Shown: in pieces, positions 12,996 through 26,800 of the stretch
Layout: every line of letters begins with the position of its first letter
Position numbering within the stretch: the first letter of the stretch is position 1
NCBI GenBank assembly: GCA_003260075.1
Contig: QLIY01000654.1
Coordinates: 1-64,000, forward strand
DNA length: 64,000 nucleotides
Direction of reading: 5' to 3'
DNA from: Phallusia mammillata
Taxonomy: Eukaryota > Chordata > Ascidiacea > Phlebobranchia > Ascidiidae
Translations under genes and position numbers: made by a program
The notes under the pieces: generated by a model
Databases searched by the model: none
Told to the model about the DNA's origin: nothing
The model's input: only the letters and a program-made list of their open reading frames with translations

Positions 12996-14302
12996 ACTGA
13001 AGTTACAAAAGCACTACAACACTCAGCATAGCAATCAACTGCGTCAAAACACCTTGGAGCAAAAATCGTTGATTACTTGCTGCCTGGAGGCGAGTTTAAA
13101 CTGCCCAAAGCGAATATCTATGAACCCACTGTGAAAAAAACTTTAATTCCCCTTTGGCTAATTACAAAAACATGAAAATCTGGCCATAATAGCATTGATC
13201 TTTTCCGTAACTAATTGAAAAATGTTCATTGTCTGCATAAAGTTACCAAAATAATCATAAGTTTGATTATTTTAGGGTTGATCATCAGAAAAAATCATGA
13301 GAAAATGTTTTTTGCATGTAAGAAAATACAAAAACAAAACATAAATCTGATCATGATAGCGTTGTTTATATGCGTAACTATCAAGTATAATTTTTGCAAT
13401 ATCGCTCTGCACCTCAGTTTTAATGCATAAACACATCGTTTGCAGCATCACCTACATCCTTTGGGCTCTGTTGAACTGTTATCACTTCGGTCATAACTTC
13501 CTATTGAAGGGAAGTTGAGCGAATAGGGCTACAGACAAGCGACTAATTTCTGCTGATAGCAACCCTGCATTAGATGTTGATTAATGAGCAACAACACAAG
13601 TAATACAAAATGCGCACGTTGCATATCATTTCCCATTGTTATGTGCTAAGACTTGATTGTGACGAAACTGTGCTTTATTCGACTTTTAGAATAGGCGTGC
13701 ATGACCTATATTCAATACTTACATGCACTTGGCGATATTTCCAGACCTTTTATTAATAAACAGCAAGCAACTAATGCATTGTTTTTTTAGTGTTTTGCCT
13801 ATAGCCAAACCTTAAGCCACTCGTGTAATCATTTCATGAAGGGAATGAAGCAGCTGAAATTCATGTATTCTGAATTTGAAAAATCGTATTTAACTTGGTA
13901 AATTTCGTTAAACAACGATTTAGTTTTACGCCATTGCTTACATTTTCACTGTATCTTACACTCCTGGTCGTTCACAATCAAATCTATTGCTTTTTGCCTA
14001 GACAGACATTTTGCCAGTTTTAACGTCTTTGTTGATATGTTTTGCATCTAATGATTTAAGACATGCAATTATAGTTAAAACATTTGTGATGGGTGAAAAT
14101 GCAAACTGTATGAATAATTACAAATATAATGCAGAATAGAGTTTGAAGCGTTGCCGAAACTGGGGAACCCTAAAGCACAACCCCGCAACCCGATAAAGTT
14201 CATGTTTTTGCATGGTCCGAATTAAGCCAGAAATTACTGCACAAATGATGCCCAAAAAGAAGCAAGGTCCGACTCAAGTCCATTTTATCAAACTTAACTC
14301 GA

Positions 14303-14303
<1 letters not shown>

Positions 14304-14352
<49 letters not shown>
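14304..14352 (+). repeat. Poly-G tract, 49 bases
   Basis: An uninterrupted G run, much longer than the usual 9-12. I could not see a matching flank as clearly as at the shorter runs. It could be a real homopolymer or an assembly join. Confidence 0.8.
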
Positions 14353-14353
<1 letters not shown>

Positions 14354-14580
14354 AGAAAAAGGTAAAGTTTAAGTGGAAAAAATAAATTTAAGTGGAATAA
14401 ACTATGCTGAGTCACGTGTTTTCATTTTACCCAGAATAAAGCATGCGAGACGATATCAATTTGAGCAAAACATATAAGTTAGTTATTTACATATTGTTCG
14501 TACTGATTGATTCTGTCAGCAATTAAGACTTGTCGGTATTAAATTCCAGTCATAAAACAACAAACATACAGTAATCCCAG

Positions 14581-14586
14581 TTTATT
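14581..14586 (-). terminator. Candidate polyadenylation signal of the canonical annexin
   Basis: AATAAA on the minus strand, about 130 nt past the stop codon at 14717. The position suits a 3' UTR end. Confidence 0.45.
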
Positions 14587-14716
14587 TATGTATTTATATA
14601 CAGTGCAACGAATCACAAACACCAATCTAACGAAATGAAGTTAATTATATAATGCTTGTATAGTTAATGATTGCTAGTTAATTTCACGATTGTGTCAGTG
14701 GCAATTTTAGTTCCAT

Positions 14717-17700
14717 TTAGTTGACAATTTTGAGCAGCATCTGACGGTAATCTCCGCTCGTATCATCTTTAATGAATCCGGCAAGATCAGCATTAAAATT
14801 CCCTCTGAATGCAACCTTGATATTGCCAAGATCCACCTGCAGTTTACATAAAACAGATTGTAAACAATTTTGCGTCCTAAATTGTCTGAAATATGACGAA
14901 ACCTAACAGCCTAGCGTAGTGAGTTTAATCATGCCTAAACCCTGTGTTGCGACCTTCATAATCGCTGTAATCAGTGGTGGGATTTAATTTTTTTGTCAGT
15001 CGGTTCTATAGCAAAAGTTATATTATAAGTCAGTTCTTAGGTACACAAGACACGGACTTGAATAACAGCTTTAATAAAAAGCAAATTGCCAGCGACGTAG
15101 AGTAAAACGTATTAATTTTATTTAAACAAACGTCAGTTCTGTTACAAAAAGTCTATTGACTGTAACCAGTAATGCCAACCGGTTGGATGATCTCAAAAAA
15201 TTTCGTAAGACGGTTCCATAGAACCGGTGCGAACCGGCTGAATCCCATCACTGGCTGGATTGTATGTCAAATAATTAATAGTAGAGTAAACCTCGGTTAA
15301 ACCGGATTCGGTAAATCAGGATCTTCGCTTAATTCGGAAAAAAACTTGAGATACAAATGATTTGTAATGTGGTAAGGCTTTAACTAATCGACATCAGTTG
15401 ATCCAGATCTTCGCCTAATCCGGACATTTTTTGTCACAACAGGTCCAGATTAACCGATGTCGTGTAGGTCTTTACCACAATACAAATTATTTGTACCTTA
15501 AGTTTTGTCCGAATTTGAGGCAAAGATCCCACTTAACCGAATCCGATTTAACCGAGGTGTATTTGAAGAAACAAAACATGGACAAAAAAATTAATTTAAA
15601 AATTAAAAACGAGTTTTTCAAACTTAATTAAAAACTCCAACTTATATTTGCTACTAAAAATGAATTTAAAAATTTTTAGACAAAAATGTTTAGTGACCTC
15701 AGATCGGGAAACCACTATTCGGATGAGATCCTGGTCTTTGGTTCCCAATCCCTTCATGGATTTGTAAAGTTTTTTTGCAAAATACTCAGCTCTTCCCTTC
15801 ACACAGTCCACAATAGCCAACATCGCTTCCTCGAGATCTCCAGAGAACTCGGACTTAATGCTTTTCGCGATGTCTTCACCAGAGAGCTAAAACAATCAGC
15901 GGGAATTAAAGTTACGGTAGTGCTATTTACACGGAAACTCTTAGTTTGTTTTATATTTACACGGAAAAAATTACTGCAACACAGCATATAATATTTTGCA
16001 TCTTGATTTGAGATGAAAATTACGTTGTACTACACGTCACAAAGCGTCTATGACGTAACATTAGCATGGATTATTAGTAGCATTTTATCCAGCCTAATAA
16101 GTTGAAGCGTTTGGCATTTGTTTAGAAACAGGTAAGGTAAAATTACAAACAAAGTTAATCGCTTAATTACAGATATTAGGACGACATGCAAAAAAACAGA
16201 TCAAGTTTTTCACACTGGCTTAAATTTGGTTTAGGTGGGTCAAAATTTAGCCGTGGGTTCGAATCCCACCACTTCAACACATCAAAAACTTTCGTCCGTT
16301 TGAAATAAGTCGAAAATTGTGGCTATACACAACTGCCCTAGTTCAGTCGTATCAGGAATGCTTGGTAACCGGCTTGATCAGAACGCCTTTCACAGGCCTA
16401 CTTCTATGATTTAATAATGAGTGTGCCCAGTGTTTTTTTAAGGTGTTTTGGGGGACCGAAACGGTCCAAATGAAACAAATGAAAACACTTGCGGTCTCTT
16501 AAAACTACTTAGCGGTCACCCAAACCAAACCTTAAAAAAACTGGGTATAACGCCTTTAATAGGCTGGGCGCATTATGATTGCAGCAGCATTTTGCAGGTA
16601 CTGCTAATTTCTCTGTGATAGCGCTACTGTCCGTTGACAAGTGTGCCACATTCGCTGGGAGGGGGGGATCCCAGTTACGAATGTATGTTAATCCTAACTG
16701 CCCTAGTTCAGTTTACAGGCTGAAAAACGAACTCTTGTCAACCATCATAGTCGGTGATAGTTTGTAGGCTTAAGGAATAAAACGTTTTCGCATTTAAGGC
16801 GAATACTGACTCCTTTAGGGCACTTATACCTTATGGTAGTGCTCAAACACTGCCCGGAGATGAGCATAGCTACGAGAAGCCATCACACGATTGAACGTCT
16901 CCTCATCAGTTCCCCATTTCTTTACACCAGCCTCGTGCAGCAACTTAGCGTCAATATGAACTTTGCCGAGTTCAACCGAGGTGCTCTCGTCTCTCGAAGC
17001 CTGCGATGTGATAGAACTTAAAAGTAGTTTTAGATAATTAAAAGGTATGCGCAGTATAATGTATTAAATCAAAAGTTTCAATTTATTCACATACTGCGCA
17101 TTGTAGTTTTTTTTTTAAGCCGTTTTTTTTACAAAAAAAAACTGGGGGGGGGGGGATAATTAAAAGGTATGCGCAGTATAATGTATGAAATCAAAAGTTA
17201 CAATTTATTCACATACTGCGCATTGTAGTTTTATTTTTAAGCCGTTTTTTTTTTTAAAAAACACCTTAAAATGCAGGAAAAATAAGGTATGCAAGAACAC
17301 TTCATAACCTATATTTTTCAATTTCATAAAAAGTTAAACAAACTAATTGAGTTTAATTTATTACAGTCCCGTCCCAACGCATAAATACATAAATAGTAAA
17401 CCTCGGTTAAACCGGAATCACTTAATCAGGATAATGGGGACATTTTTCTGTTTCAAACGGGTCCGAATTAACCGAGGATTACTGTATCTTCATTTTTTGG
17501 CTACGAAATAAACTGATACTGGTGCACAAGAATAAATCATTTAATCGTAAAAAAGAAAAAAGATAAGTCGTTGTCAACAAATAGCAGCAATATATTAAGC
17601 AAAGCCGTCGTTTCGATATATTTATGTATTTTTATTCATGTGCAAATTTGTATGGACATAGAAACCTTCACTTAATACTTACATTAGTAAGAGAGACAAG

Positions 17701-20700
17701 CAACCTTTCAAAGTCACCACTAGTGTCGCCCATAATGTCACGTTCAAGCTCATTCTTGTATTCGGACTTGTAAATATGCTTGATTTGTTTGATTTCCTCA
17801 TTGCTACGGGATACCAAAATCTCAATCAGGACCTGAAATGCAAAATAGCGTTTTTTTAAGTCTGCAAGTTTGTGGTTTTAAAATTCCAGTGTCCATTATG
17901 CCAGTAAAACAAATTGGGTAGAGCTACTAACATAAGAACTAACAACAGATAATGTTAGCTAAATACCGATAGATAGCGTAAAGAGCATTTGCAAATATTT
18001 TAAAGCTATTTGTTTGAAAATGCCGACAGTTAGGGCTATTAGGGGTGAGATAGGGTTTTATATTAACAATAGCAAAAAACGAACTTATAATCTTAGCTCC
18101 TATCCAGTGGTGGGATTTAGCCGTTTCGCACCGGCTCTATAGAACCGTCTCACGAAATTTTATGAGATCAGCGAACCGGTTAGCTTTACCGGGTACTGTA
18201 CCGGTTCTATAGAACCGTCTGAAATTTTATGAGATCAGCGAACCGGTTAGCATTACTGGTTACTGTCTCAAAATTGACTTTTTGTAGCAGAACCGGCTGA
18301 AAAATATGACTTTTGTGATAGAACCGCTTTTTGTAACAGAAGCGACTGAAAAATATGACTTTTGTGACAGAACCGGTTGATGAAAAATTTGAATCCCACC
18401 ACTGCTCCTATCCCTACCCCAGTTTCACTGTTAATTTTAATAACTATGCTCTTTACGACACGTAACTGGATTAAACAAACTTCGGGTGTTAGTAGTTCTT
18501 ATATTAGTAGCTCTACCAAAATTTTGCTGAACCCCAGCAGTTAAGTTACAAGCGTTTTCAGCCAAAAATTCGGCCATGAATAAAATTGCTCACATTATTA
18601 AGGAATATAACGGCAAAATTAGACGAAAAAAGCGACATGCTTCATTATTCAGACGTTTCGCCAAATGCTTATCTCGCCATCAGTAATTTAAGGCTACACC
18701 AGCCAAGTCTGCATCTGTGCATAAACCGTTTTAAACCAGTGTGGTTATTTTTAACGTAAATTTGAGCCGTTATAATCGTTATTAGACTTACAAACAGATC
18801 CGAAAACATATTGTATAGTGTTTTATAGCTAATTTTGATTACCTAATTCAAGGAATTAGAGTGAAATATGGGCAAAAATGATAACTTAGTAAACTGAAGC
18901 TTTCAGTACACCTAAATCAATCCGTGTTGGGGGGGGGGGGGGGGGGGGGGCTATCAGCACCTTTTCAATTTGTCATTTGCGAAAAGCAATTACCACAAAA
19001 CGCTGTCTAGTGTGACAAAAAAGAGCCCTAATTGCACCGTGATAAACTTCTAACCAACGTGATAGTTTGAAGCCTTTTTTGCGACAATACTCCGTTAATT
19101 ATTAAATCATTAATATTTAAGGGTTTGAAAAGTCTTGCTCCGGAAATGCCTGACTTTTACAGGCCACGCATATTGCCTGCAGTGCGGGATATTCTTTAAA
19201 CGTGTCATTTAGGGGGGGGGGTGGGTAAAAATGATCATAGTTAATAATACTAAAATTACTTTGTAGCACAGCTGAAACATGCCATTGCAGTGTTCTATCA
19301 GCACCTTTTCAATTTGTCATTTGCAAAAAGCAATTACCACAAAACGCTGTCTAGTGTGACAAAAAAGACTTAGCCCTAATTGCACCGTGATAAACTTTTA
19401 ACCAACGTGATAGTTTGAAGCCTTTTTTGCGACAATACTCCATTAATTATTAAATCATTAATATTTAAGGGTTTAAAAAGTCTTGCTCCGGAAATGCCTG
19501 ACTTTTACAGACCACGCATATTGCCTGCAGTGCGGGATATTCTTTAAACGTGTCATTTATCATATTTTTGCGTCGGGTAAGCAGGAGTTATGCAAACATA
19601 ACCTATGTGCAAACCATGAGTCATGAAAAGTTTGCTTCCTAATTGTTTATTCTTCACCCAAAATATGTAAAGTAACATTCTATTTTCAGCTACTAAACGT
19701 TAAATAGTGGAACCCAAACGACCACTCTAAACCGTTTGTAAATTTTTAAAATCCTAAAACTACAGCATCAAATCAAAAACACAAAAACTTAGTTACCGAT
19801 TCTTTCGTCCCCAAGCCTTTCATGGCTTTGTACAAGCAGTAGGCATCGTATTCTCGTGGTTCCTTCAGCAAAGCAACAACAGTGTCCTCAAAGTGACCAC
19901 TCAAATCACCCTTTAAGTCGTCTTCCAACGCCTGTTAAGACAAAGTATTAAACGTTGAGAGAAAAACTAAAAAATTTTACTCTGAAAAAAAACGCATATA
20001 GCTGTCTGGCAGTTATATTAAAGAAATAAGAATGCCTATATAGTTACAATATGGGCATGGAAATAGAAGTTAGCTATACACCTAAATAAACAACACAGCG
20101 TTAACGTCTGATGTGTCGGAGCAGGTACTGATTGTATTACATTGAATTATCAGTTAATTGGGACCTCAACAGAAAGGAAATTCTTAGCGAGTATTATATG
20201 CAACACTCGCAGCACAGGCTTTGTGGTACTGTTCAGCAATAATTAAACTCCACTGACAATCTTAAAAGGATGAGTTACATCATGGAAATCGTTAGTGGTG
20301 CAATACTTACTGATGAAAAATGTTCTGTATTAAAATGCTATGCTTAAAACTTTTGCTAAATGCAAGTTCCTCCAAAAGTGCGCCGCTCCCAACTTCCAAG
20401 AGAAAGAGGAAACGGTTTTACATTAAAACTGGAAGTGACGTTTCCAAAGCGCTGTCGGTATTTTTCCATTCGTTTGCTGGAAACACAATCGTGACATATT
20501 CCCTTCATAACATGCCTGAGTCAGGCCCTTTCCTTTTGTCAAGCAAGCACATTTTTTGAAGATCGTTTGTTTATGGTTTTGCATTAATTCCACGAGTGTT
20601 TTTGATAAAGCAAAAAGGGTACAGATTTTTGCATTGTGAACAGTTAGTTTATTTTTGCCCTGCTTTTAAATGCGGCTGATGCATATTATGTGTTGCAATT

Positions 20701-23700
20701 CATTTTAAGTGATGGCTCTGAATACAACCGTTTTTGAAACACATTATTTTGGATCAGATTAAACTAAAATCAAATACGATCATTGACAAATGTAACGGCC
20801 CAAATAAACGTAAAAAGCGACATGCTGTTTATTTCGGCTTGTGTATAATAAATCATGTCGCTTTTTACGTCTATTTGGGACTTTATATACGTCATTACAC
20901 TTACGAACAGATCCGTGTAAATAGTGTCCAAAAATACTGTTAATATTCTTTGTTTAGGGGGGTTCAAGTTTTTAATATATACGACCAGCAACGTATGCTA
21001 ACCTGCAAAAACGTATTTCGTGCAACAAAAACTTGGACATAAAGAAGCGTGCGCGTCGAACAATAGCGATTGACTTCGCCTTGCAGAAGAACGCACGCCA
21101 TTTCGTATTCATTGGCATATCAAGCTCATTGTGAATCACTAAAGGCCAAATTTTACGAGGAATTCTAGTGAGATGCTTGGTATCGGACAATGCATTGCAC
21201 TCGGCGTCCTGTTTATGCTTATGAGTTCAAACAATGCCTTGGATTTACCGCAGTCAATTTACCCAACGAAGCAACGTATGTTTTTTCATGGTGGGATCTA
21301 CTTTTAGCACCTATAGGCTACATTGCAATGGTAAGGTAATATAGTCTGATGATCTGTTTCTTATAGCACATTCGCGAATTCATACGTCCACTGGGACAGC
21401 AACGCACATTTGGTCACTCTCCATTAACGCTTAGTTCAAATCAGGGTTAAGAGGTTTGCCTGGTTTATAACACTGGCCTTTACACTGTGGGCTACGGCCC
21501 TGCAGTGGAACACTTAGGCGATTTTGTTGGCTAATGCCAGAGAATCCAGACCTCTTTAAGCATTGTAAATTGAGTTTTAGCGTTGTAAGCTATAGTGCAG
21601 GGGTGTCCAACACGTGGCACGCGTGCCAAAAGTGGCACGCAGAGCNGAAACTGAAGCCCCGTTGCAAACTATTTGTATCTTGGTCGCATAAACAGAATAA
21701 ACGGTTTCTTGAGTATATTATAAACAAGTTTACTCGCATTTGACGACATACTTATTTTTACAACTATTTAATAGGTATTGGCCAAATATTCGTATTGAGC
21801 CCGTACCGTTAAGACGTTAAAGACATGCTTTGTAAAAAGTACTAAACGTTGGCACGCGATTATAATTTAAAACCAAATATGGCACGGCGGTGTGTTCGAG
21901 TTGGACACCTCTGCGGCGTAGAGTATTATATGCAACACTCGCAGCACATGCTTTGTGGTACTGTTCAGCAATATTTAAACTCCACAGACAATCTTAAAAG
22001 GATGAGTTATATCATGGACATCGTTAATGCTGCAATACTTGACTTATGAAAAATGTCCTGCATTAAAATGCTATGCTTAAAACTTTTGCTAAATGCAAGT
22101 TCCTCCAAAAGTGCGCCGCTCCTAACTTCCAAGAGAAAGAGGAAACGATTTTACATTAAAACTGGAAGTGACGTTTCCAAAGCGCTGTCGGTATTTTTCC
22201 ATTCGTTTGCTGGAAACACAATCGTGACATATTCCCTTCATAACATGCCTGAGTCAGGCCCTTTCCTTTTGTCAAGCAAGCACATTTTTCGAAGATCGTT
22301 TGTTTATGGTTTTCAATTAATTCCACGAGTGTTTTTAAAAAAGCAAATAGGGTACAGATTTTTGCATTGTGAACTGTTAGGGTAGTTTATTTTTGCCCTG
22401 CTTTTAAATGCTACTGATGCATATTATGTGTTGCAATTCATTTTAAGTGATGGCTCTGAAAACAACCGTTTTTAAAACACGCCATTTTGGATCAGATTAA
22501 AATAAAATAAAATTCGATCATTGACAAATGTAACGGCCCAAATAAACGTAAAAAGCGACATGCTGTTTATTTCGGCTTGTGTATAATAAATCATGTCGCT
22601 TTTTACGTCTATTTGGGACTTTATATACGTCATTACACTTACGAACAGATCCGTGTAAATAGTGTCCAAAAATACTGTTAATATTCTTTGTTTAGGGGGG
22701 TTCAAGTTTTTAATATATACGACCAGCAACGTNTGCAAACTATTCGTATCTTGTGTCGCATAAACAGAATAAAAGGTTTCTGGAGTATCATAAGCAAGTT
22801 TACTCGCACTTGACGACACGTTTTTTTTCTAACCATTTAATATGGTTCTACATATTGGCCAAATATTCGGATTGAGCCCGTACCGTTAAGACGTTTTAGA
22901 CATGGTTTGGAAAAAGTACCAAACAATGGCACGCGAGTATATTTTAAAACAAAAATTGGCACGGCGATGTAATCGAGTTGGACACCCCTGCTATGGTGTA
23001 TCGCATTTAGTCGTAATATACTTGCATGTCGTGCCATTCGTTGCAAAATTGTGTTCAAACAAAAGCTGATTTGAACGTATCATCTTGACATTAGCTGCAA
23101 TGCATAGTTTCTGTCTGTATTCCAAACGTATTTAAAAGAGACTGACAAAAAGTTACCCGTCCAAACTGCTGCTTGTAGGAATTCTTGATGTCCTGGCGTT
23201 GCTGGTTGTTTGCTGTTCCTAGAACGTTTATTACCACAGCTTCATCTGTGCCTGTAAGCACAAAAAGAGTTTAAAAACTGCTTCATGGTGCTAAAGGAAA
23301 CAGAATTACACAAATGTGCCCTTGACTCTGTTAATTATAGTTTTACTGAGTGCACTTTCCCCCCCCCCTTACACAAATGTGCCCTTGACTCTGTTAATTA
23401 TAGTTTTACTGAGTGCCGGGAGTTTTAGCGACTTTTGTATGCGAGTACAAGCGTATTATGTACAAATGCGTAATACAATATGCAAGCATGGAAAAAATAC
23501 AGTTTTGCATAAAATACACCAAATTAGTTACTTTACAAGGCGTAGGCCTACAAACAACACTTTAGGCTATACTATATATTACCCATTGCTAAAAAAAATC
23601 TTAAAAACACGTAACCATGCAATAATATGAACCAATACAAAACATTGCACAACTTATAACGAATCACTAGCAAGTATAAAACAAACCTATTCCTTTTACA

Positions 23701-23804
23701 GCATTCCTTAAAGACTTTGCTGCATCATCAGGGTTGAAATTCAGAACAGGCTTCACAGTTCCAAATTCAACATAACCACACGCACTTTGCTGCTGTTGGG
23801 CCAT
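14717..23804 (-). CDS. Canonical annexin, 325 aa, seven exons
   Basis: The exons, in coding order, are 23804-23687, 23251-23157, 19931-19797, 17832-17683, 17000-16830, 15886-15698 and 14836-14717. The product is a four-repeat annexin with a short, Gln-rich start ([14 protein letters not shown]), then [12 protein letters not shown] as the lead-in to repeat 1. Calcium loops are visible in all repeats: [23 protein letters not shown] and KGLGTKDQ, with acidic partners such as GDTSGDF and DDTSGDY. I infer a normal calcium-dependent phospholipid-binding protein of the cytosol and membrane face. Introns fall in phases 1,0,0,0,0,0, as in both neighbours. The exon 6 donor is GTCACT, weaker than the GTAAGT-type donors elsewhere. 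Intron 2 (3.2 kb) contains an 820-bp duplicated block and two N joins. The orthology group within the annexins cannot be fixed from the sequence alone. Confidence 0.92.
14972..15253. mobile_element. hAT-like MITE, CAGTGGTGGGATT family
   Basis: The left end is CAGTGGTGGGATTTAA and the right end is CTGAATCCCATCACTG. The flanks GCTGTAAT and GCTGGATT match at 6 of 8 positions, an aged target duplication. It is the same family as 18105-18404 and 41160-41319. Confidence 0.65.
15285..15560. mobile_element. Tigger/pogo-like palindromic MITE
   Basis: The left end AGTAAACCTCGGTTAAACCG is mirrored by the right end CCGATTTAACCGAGGTGTA. The inside repeats the motif GATCTTCGCCTAATCCGG. Related copies lie at 17394-17486, 30205-30373, 35947-36150, 42736-42970 and 43095-43330. 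Family assignment rests on the resemblance of the ends to Tigger termini. Confidence 0.55.
18105..18404. mobile_element. hAT-type MITE, TSD CTCCTATC
   Basis: A 300-bp element that starts CAGTGGTGGGATTTAG and ends GAATCCCACCACTG. A perfect 8-bp duplication, CTCCTATC, occurs at 18097-18104 and 18405-18412. The body repeats the unit ACCGGTTCTATAGAACCG. It inserted into an older dispersed repeat in intron 3 of the canonical annexin. Confidence 0.88.
20187..20998. repeat. First copy of an 820-bp duplicated block
   Basis: The block is nearly identical to 21918-22731, with scattered single-base and small length changes. Both copies lie in intron 2 of the canonical annexin, and Ns at 21646 and 22733 border the second. 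The pattern fits two alleles placed in series and not a true tandem duplication. Confidence 0.7.
20799..20880. repeat. Hairpin-forming inverted repeat
   Basis: The arms CCCAAATAAACGTAAAAAGC (from 20799) and GCTTTTTACGTCTATTTGGG (to about 20879) pair almost perfectly around a loop of about 30 bases. A copy lies at 22538-22619. Looser relatives are near 18600, 40900 and 55850. It looks like a short foldback transposon family. Confidence 0.6.
21598..21913. mobile_element. hAT-like ends joined across an N
   Basis: The left end is CAGGGGTGTCCAAC and the right end is GTTGGACACCTCTG, with an N at 21646. The left flank is CTATAGTG. The matching right flank CTATGGTG instead follows another right end at 22989. 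So the true element probably spans the N joins, and the order shown is an assembly product. Confidence 0.55.
21918..22731. repeat. Second copy of the 820-bp block
   Basis: This is the counterpart of 20187-20998. Open frames that occur in both copies are alike but have no recognisable domain, so I do not call a gene. Confidence 0.7.
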
Positions 23805-26800
23805 TCTTAACTATACTGAGTTGCTAATAGTTATATCAACACTAAATACTGCGTAACAGATGGGAAACCGGTTAGGGTTAATCACAACACATTACATTGC
23901 AGCTTGCGGTAATGATCGCGTAAAATGACAACAGCGGTGTAGATAACAAATGATATCAAAGCCCCCCCCCCAATGATCGCGTAAAATGACAACAGCGGTG
24001 TAGATAACAAATGATATCACGCAAGGGCATTATAGGACAACTTTATTAGCGATTTTGTATGAGCTATGAGCACCGGTATGCCGAAGAGCAAAAATACATG
24101 TCCTTTTTGTTGTTGGTGGTCATTTAATATTGTGGAGTATAACGTTTTCCCCCCCCCCACTGTTAATAAACATTGGCCAAATCAATACATAAAGTCTTTT
24201 AGATTCTACACGTTAGTACAACAAAAGGCCTAAAATTGCATCCCCCCCCCCCGTTTGTGCTAATAGAAAATAAATTACGTTTCTTAGTTGCCTAAACTTG
24301 CAATACATTTTTTGTTGGTAAAACTGTTAATAAACATTGGCCAAATCAATACATAAAGTCTTTTAGATTCAACACGTTAGTACCACAAAAGGCCTAAAAT
24401 TACATTTTCTGGCCCTCTGCAATTATTTGAGACCAGCTATGCTCTCCACTAAGCTGTCGTCGACTTATGGCATCTACAGCTCGCTATTCTTTAAGGTTAA
24501 GCGGTTGTTGGGAGGGGGATGATTTCAAGACACGAATTTCCGTTCAGCATTACGTCACACAAAACAGCAAGATTGCATCAACGCGACTTTATGGAAAATA
24601 ACAGGAAATACGCTTTGCAGTTTCTTTGTTTCTTTTTGCAGAGAGCTTAAACCCACTCTAGTATACTTTTAAACAATTTTGCAAATCAGTTTTCCATTAT
24701 TAGTTTAGGGTTTGTATATGTGGCGACTAAAGTAACGTCCCCCCCCCCTTTGAGACCAGCTATGCTCTCCACTAAGCTGTCGTCGACTTATGGCATTATA
24801 CAGCTATGCTCGCTATTCTTTAAGGTTAAGCGGTTGTTGGCCCCCCCCCCAATTTATGATATGACGTAATTGCAATGACGTCATGTGCGTAAAAAGATGC
24901 ACAAAAGGCAAGAACCTGCAATGGAAACTTACAAATGCAACAGCTTTTTTTTCTTAAATTTCACACCTTCTATAAAGCAAGGCTAGTTTATTTCTTGTTA
25001 ACATGTTATAGGACGAAGTTAGGAGTTATGTTTTACACATAGTTACACAACCGCCCCCCCCCCCATATAGAAAAGCTTTGTCACATGAGGAATAACTTGC
25101 CAACTGCTAAAAGAGCGTAGCAATACAATATGCTTTCAACAACTTTGGAATTTTTGTGTTTTGCCCAGCCCCCCCCCCCCCAATTTATGATATGACGTAA
25201 TTGCAATGACGTCATGTGCGTAAAAAGATTCACAAAAGGCAAGAACCTGCAATGGAAACTTACAAATGCAACAGTTTTTTTTAAAAATTTCACACCTTCT
25301 ATAAAACCAGACTGTATTTTATTTCTTGTTAACATGTTTTAGGACGAAGTTAGGAGTTATGTTTTACACATAGTTACACCACTGGGAAATTGTTTACTAA
25401 TAAACTTTGATGAACTGTAAAGCATCATATGATCAATCTCCAGAATGTTTACAATCCTTCCAAACATGTAGGGATTTCTATAAATGTCGTCATATAGAAA
25501 AGCTTTGTCACATGAGGAATAACTTGCCAACTGCTAAAAAAGCGTAGCAATGCAATATGCTTTCAACAACTTCGGAATTTTTGTGTTTTGCCCAGCCCAA
25601 CAAAAGTTGCAATTACAAAAATTCCCAAGCGTGCAAACCATAGTTTCGTTTTGACAATTTTTGGCAATCAATGAAGAATGATTTAATGCATTTTGTCAAT
25701 GTGACCGAAAAACGTTGCATATAGTTCAATTCTTTCGACTAATGTAACATTATAGATGCCACAAAAGGCGGTCAAATAAAATATGTGGTTGTTTGTACGC
25801 TTATTACGAAGTACTAAACGCATTCGTACCTTTGTAAGACAATTCAAAAAGTGGATACGTACTTCTCTGAGCTGTATTTTGGACGGGGCTTAGGTCTTCA
25901 TAAATGGATGAAATTCAAACCTATGTGCCACCTCTGGCACATTTGCGTTGTAATTAAACTTGTTATTGCATAATTTTCGTGATTAATCGATACTTTTAAA
26001 AACGTTAGCGTGTTTCAGACTTGTACCTTTGGGTTGTAGGGTCCGAAACCGACTGTTTTAGAAAGTAAGCCCTAATTAGGCTAACAGTTTAATTAACAAA
26101 CTTCAAATTATGATTCAAGTGTACCGTCAATCCCCAATCAAGTCCATTTCTTGAAAGAAAGTACAGCCCGAACCTGTACCCGACCCGACTTACAACTTTG
26201 TGCCCGCTTTTACAGTTGTCTGTTTTTACGGCCGTGTGTTTAAAATTACGAAACATTTAAACGAAAATGTTTGGTGCAGAAAATTAACCTCTTAAGTTAA
26301 AAATACAAAAATACATGGAAAACTAAGAGTATTACTATAATTGAAGTTACCACAATTGTGGTACACGTTAAAATAACATTTGGAAACCTTTGACTAAAAG
26401 GAGCTAGCACCAAGCTGCGAAGGACAACAAAAATAATAATAGTTTGTTTGTTGTTGTTTTGATTTCGAACGAACGAATCGATGCAACTTGTTTTGTTTAT
26501 GATTGATGAGCCTTAAATCATCGCTCAAACAATGCGTGAGTTGACCCGCGTAACTTTATTGTGTGCAAACCAATGTGGGTTTGCTTCTCACTATAATCGC
26601 ACAAGTGTTAGTCATCACGGAACCTAAACAATTCAAATCTGTTTATGGCTTCAACGTACCGAGTATTGAAGCAGCTACTCAATGCATGTCGGTAAATTTA
26701 GTTTGTTTATGTTTGAAAACGAAATATTTCTCAGAATTATCTTCTGTGTCTTGAAAACAGAGCATTTCTATAACATTTCTTTACGCGTTATTTAATCTTA

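Larger units (their letters stand above)
12996..14716. other. Intergenic between two annexins
   Basis: No coding exon is visible. The stretch holds the upstream region of the divergent annexin, a 49-base G run at 14304-14352, and a likely polyadenylation signal for the upstream annexin at 14581-14586. The rest is unremarkable AT-rich DNA. Confidence 0.6.

Noticed and set aside
26563..26754. Open frame with a hydrophobic start and a possible donor (TCG/GTAAAT)
   Set aside because: It has no ATG, is closed by a stop a few codons upstream, and shows no acceptor or known domain.
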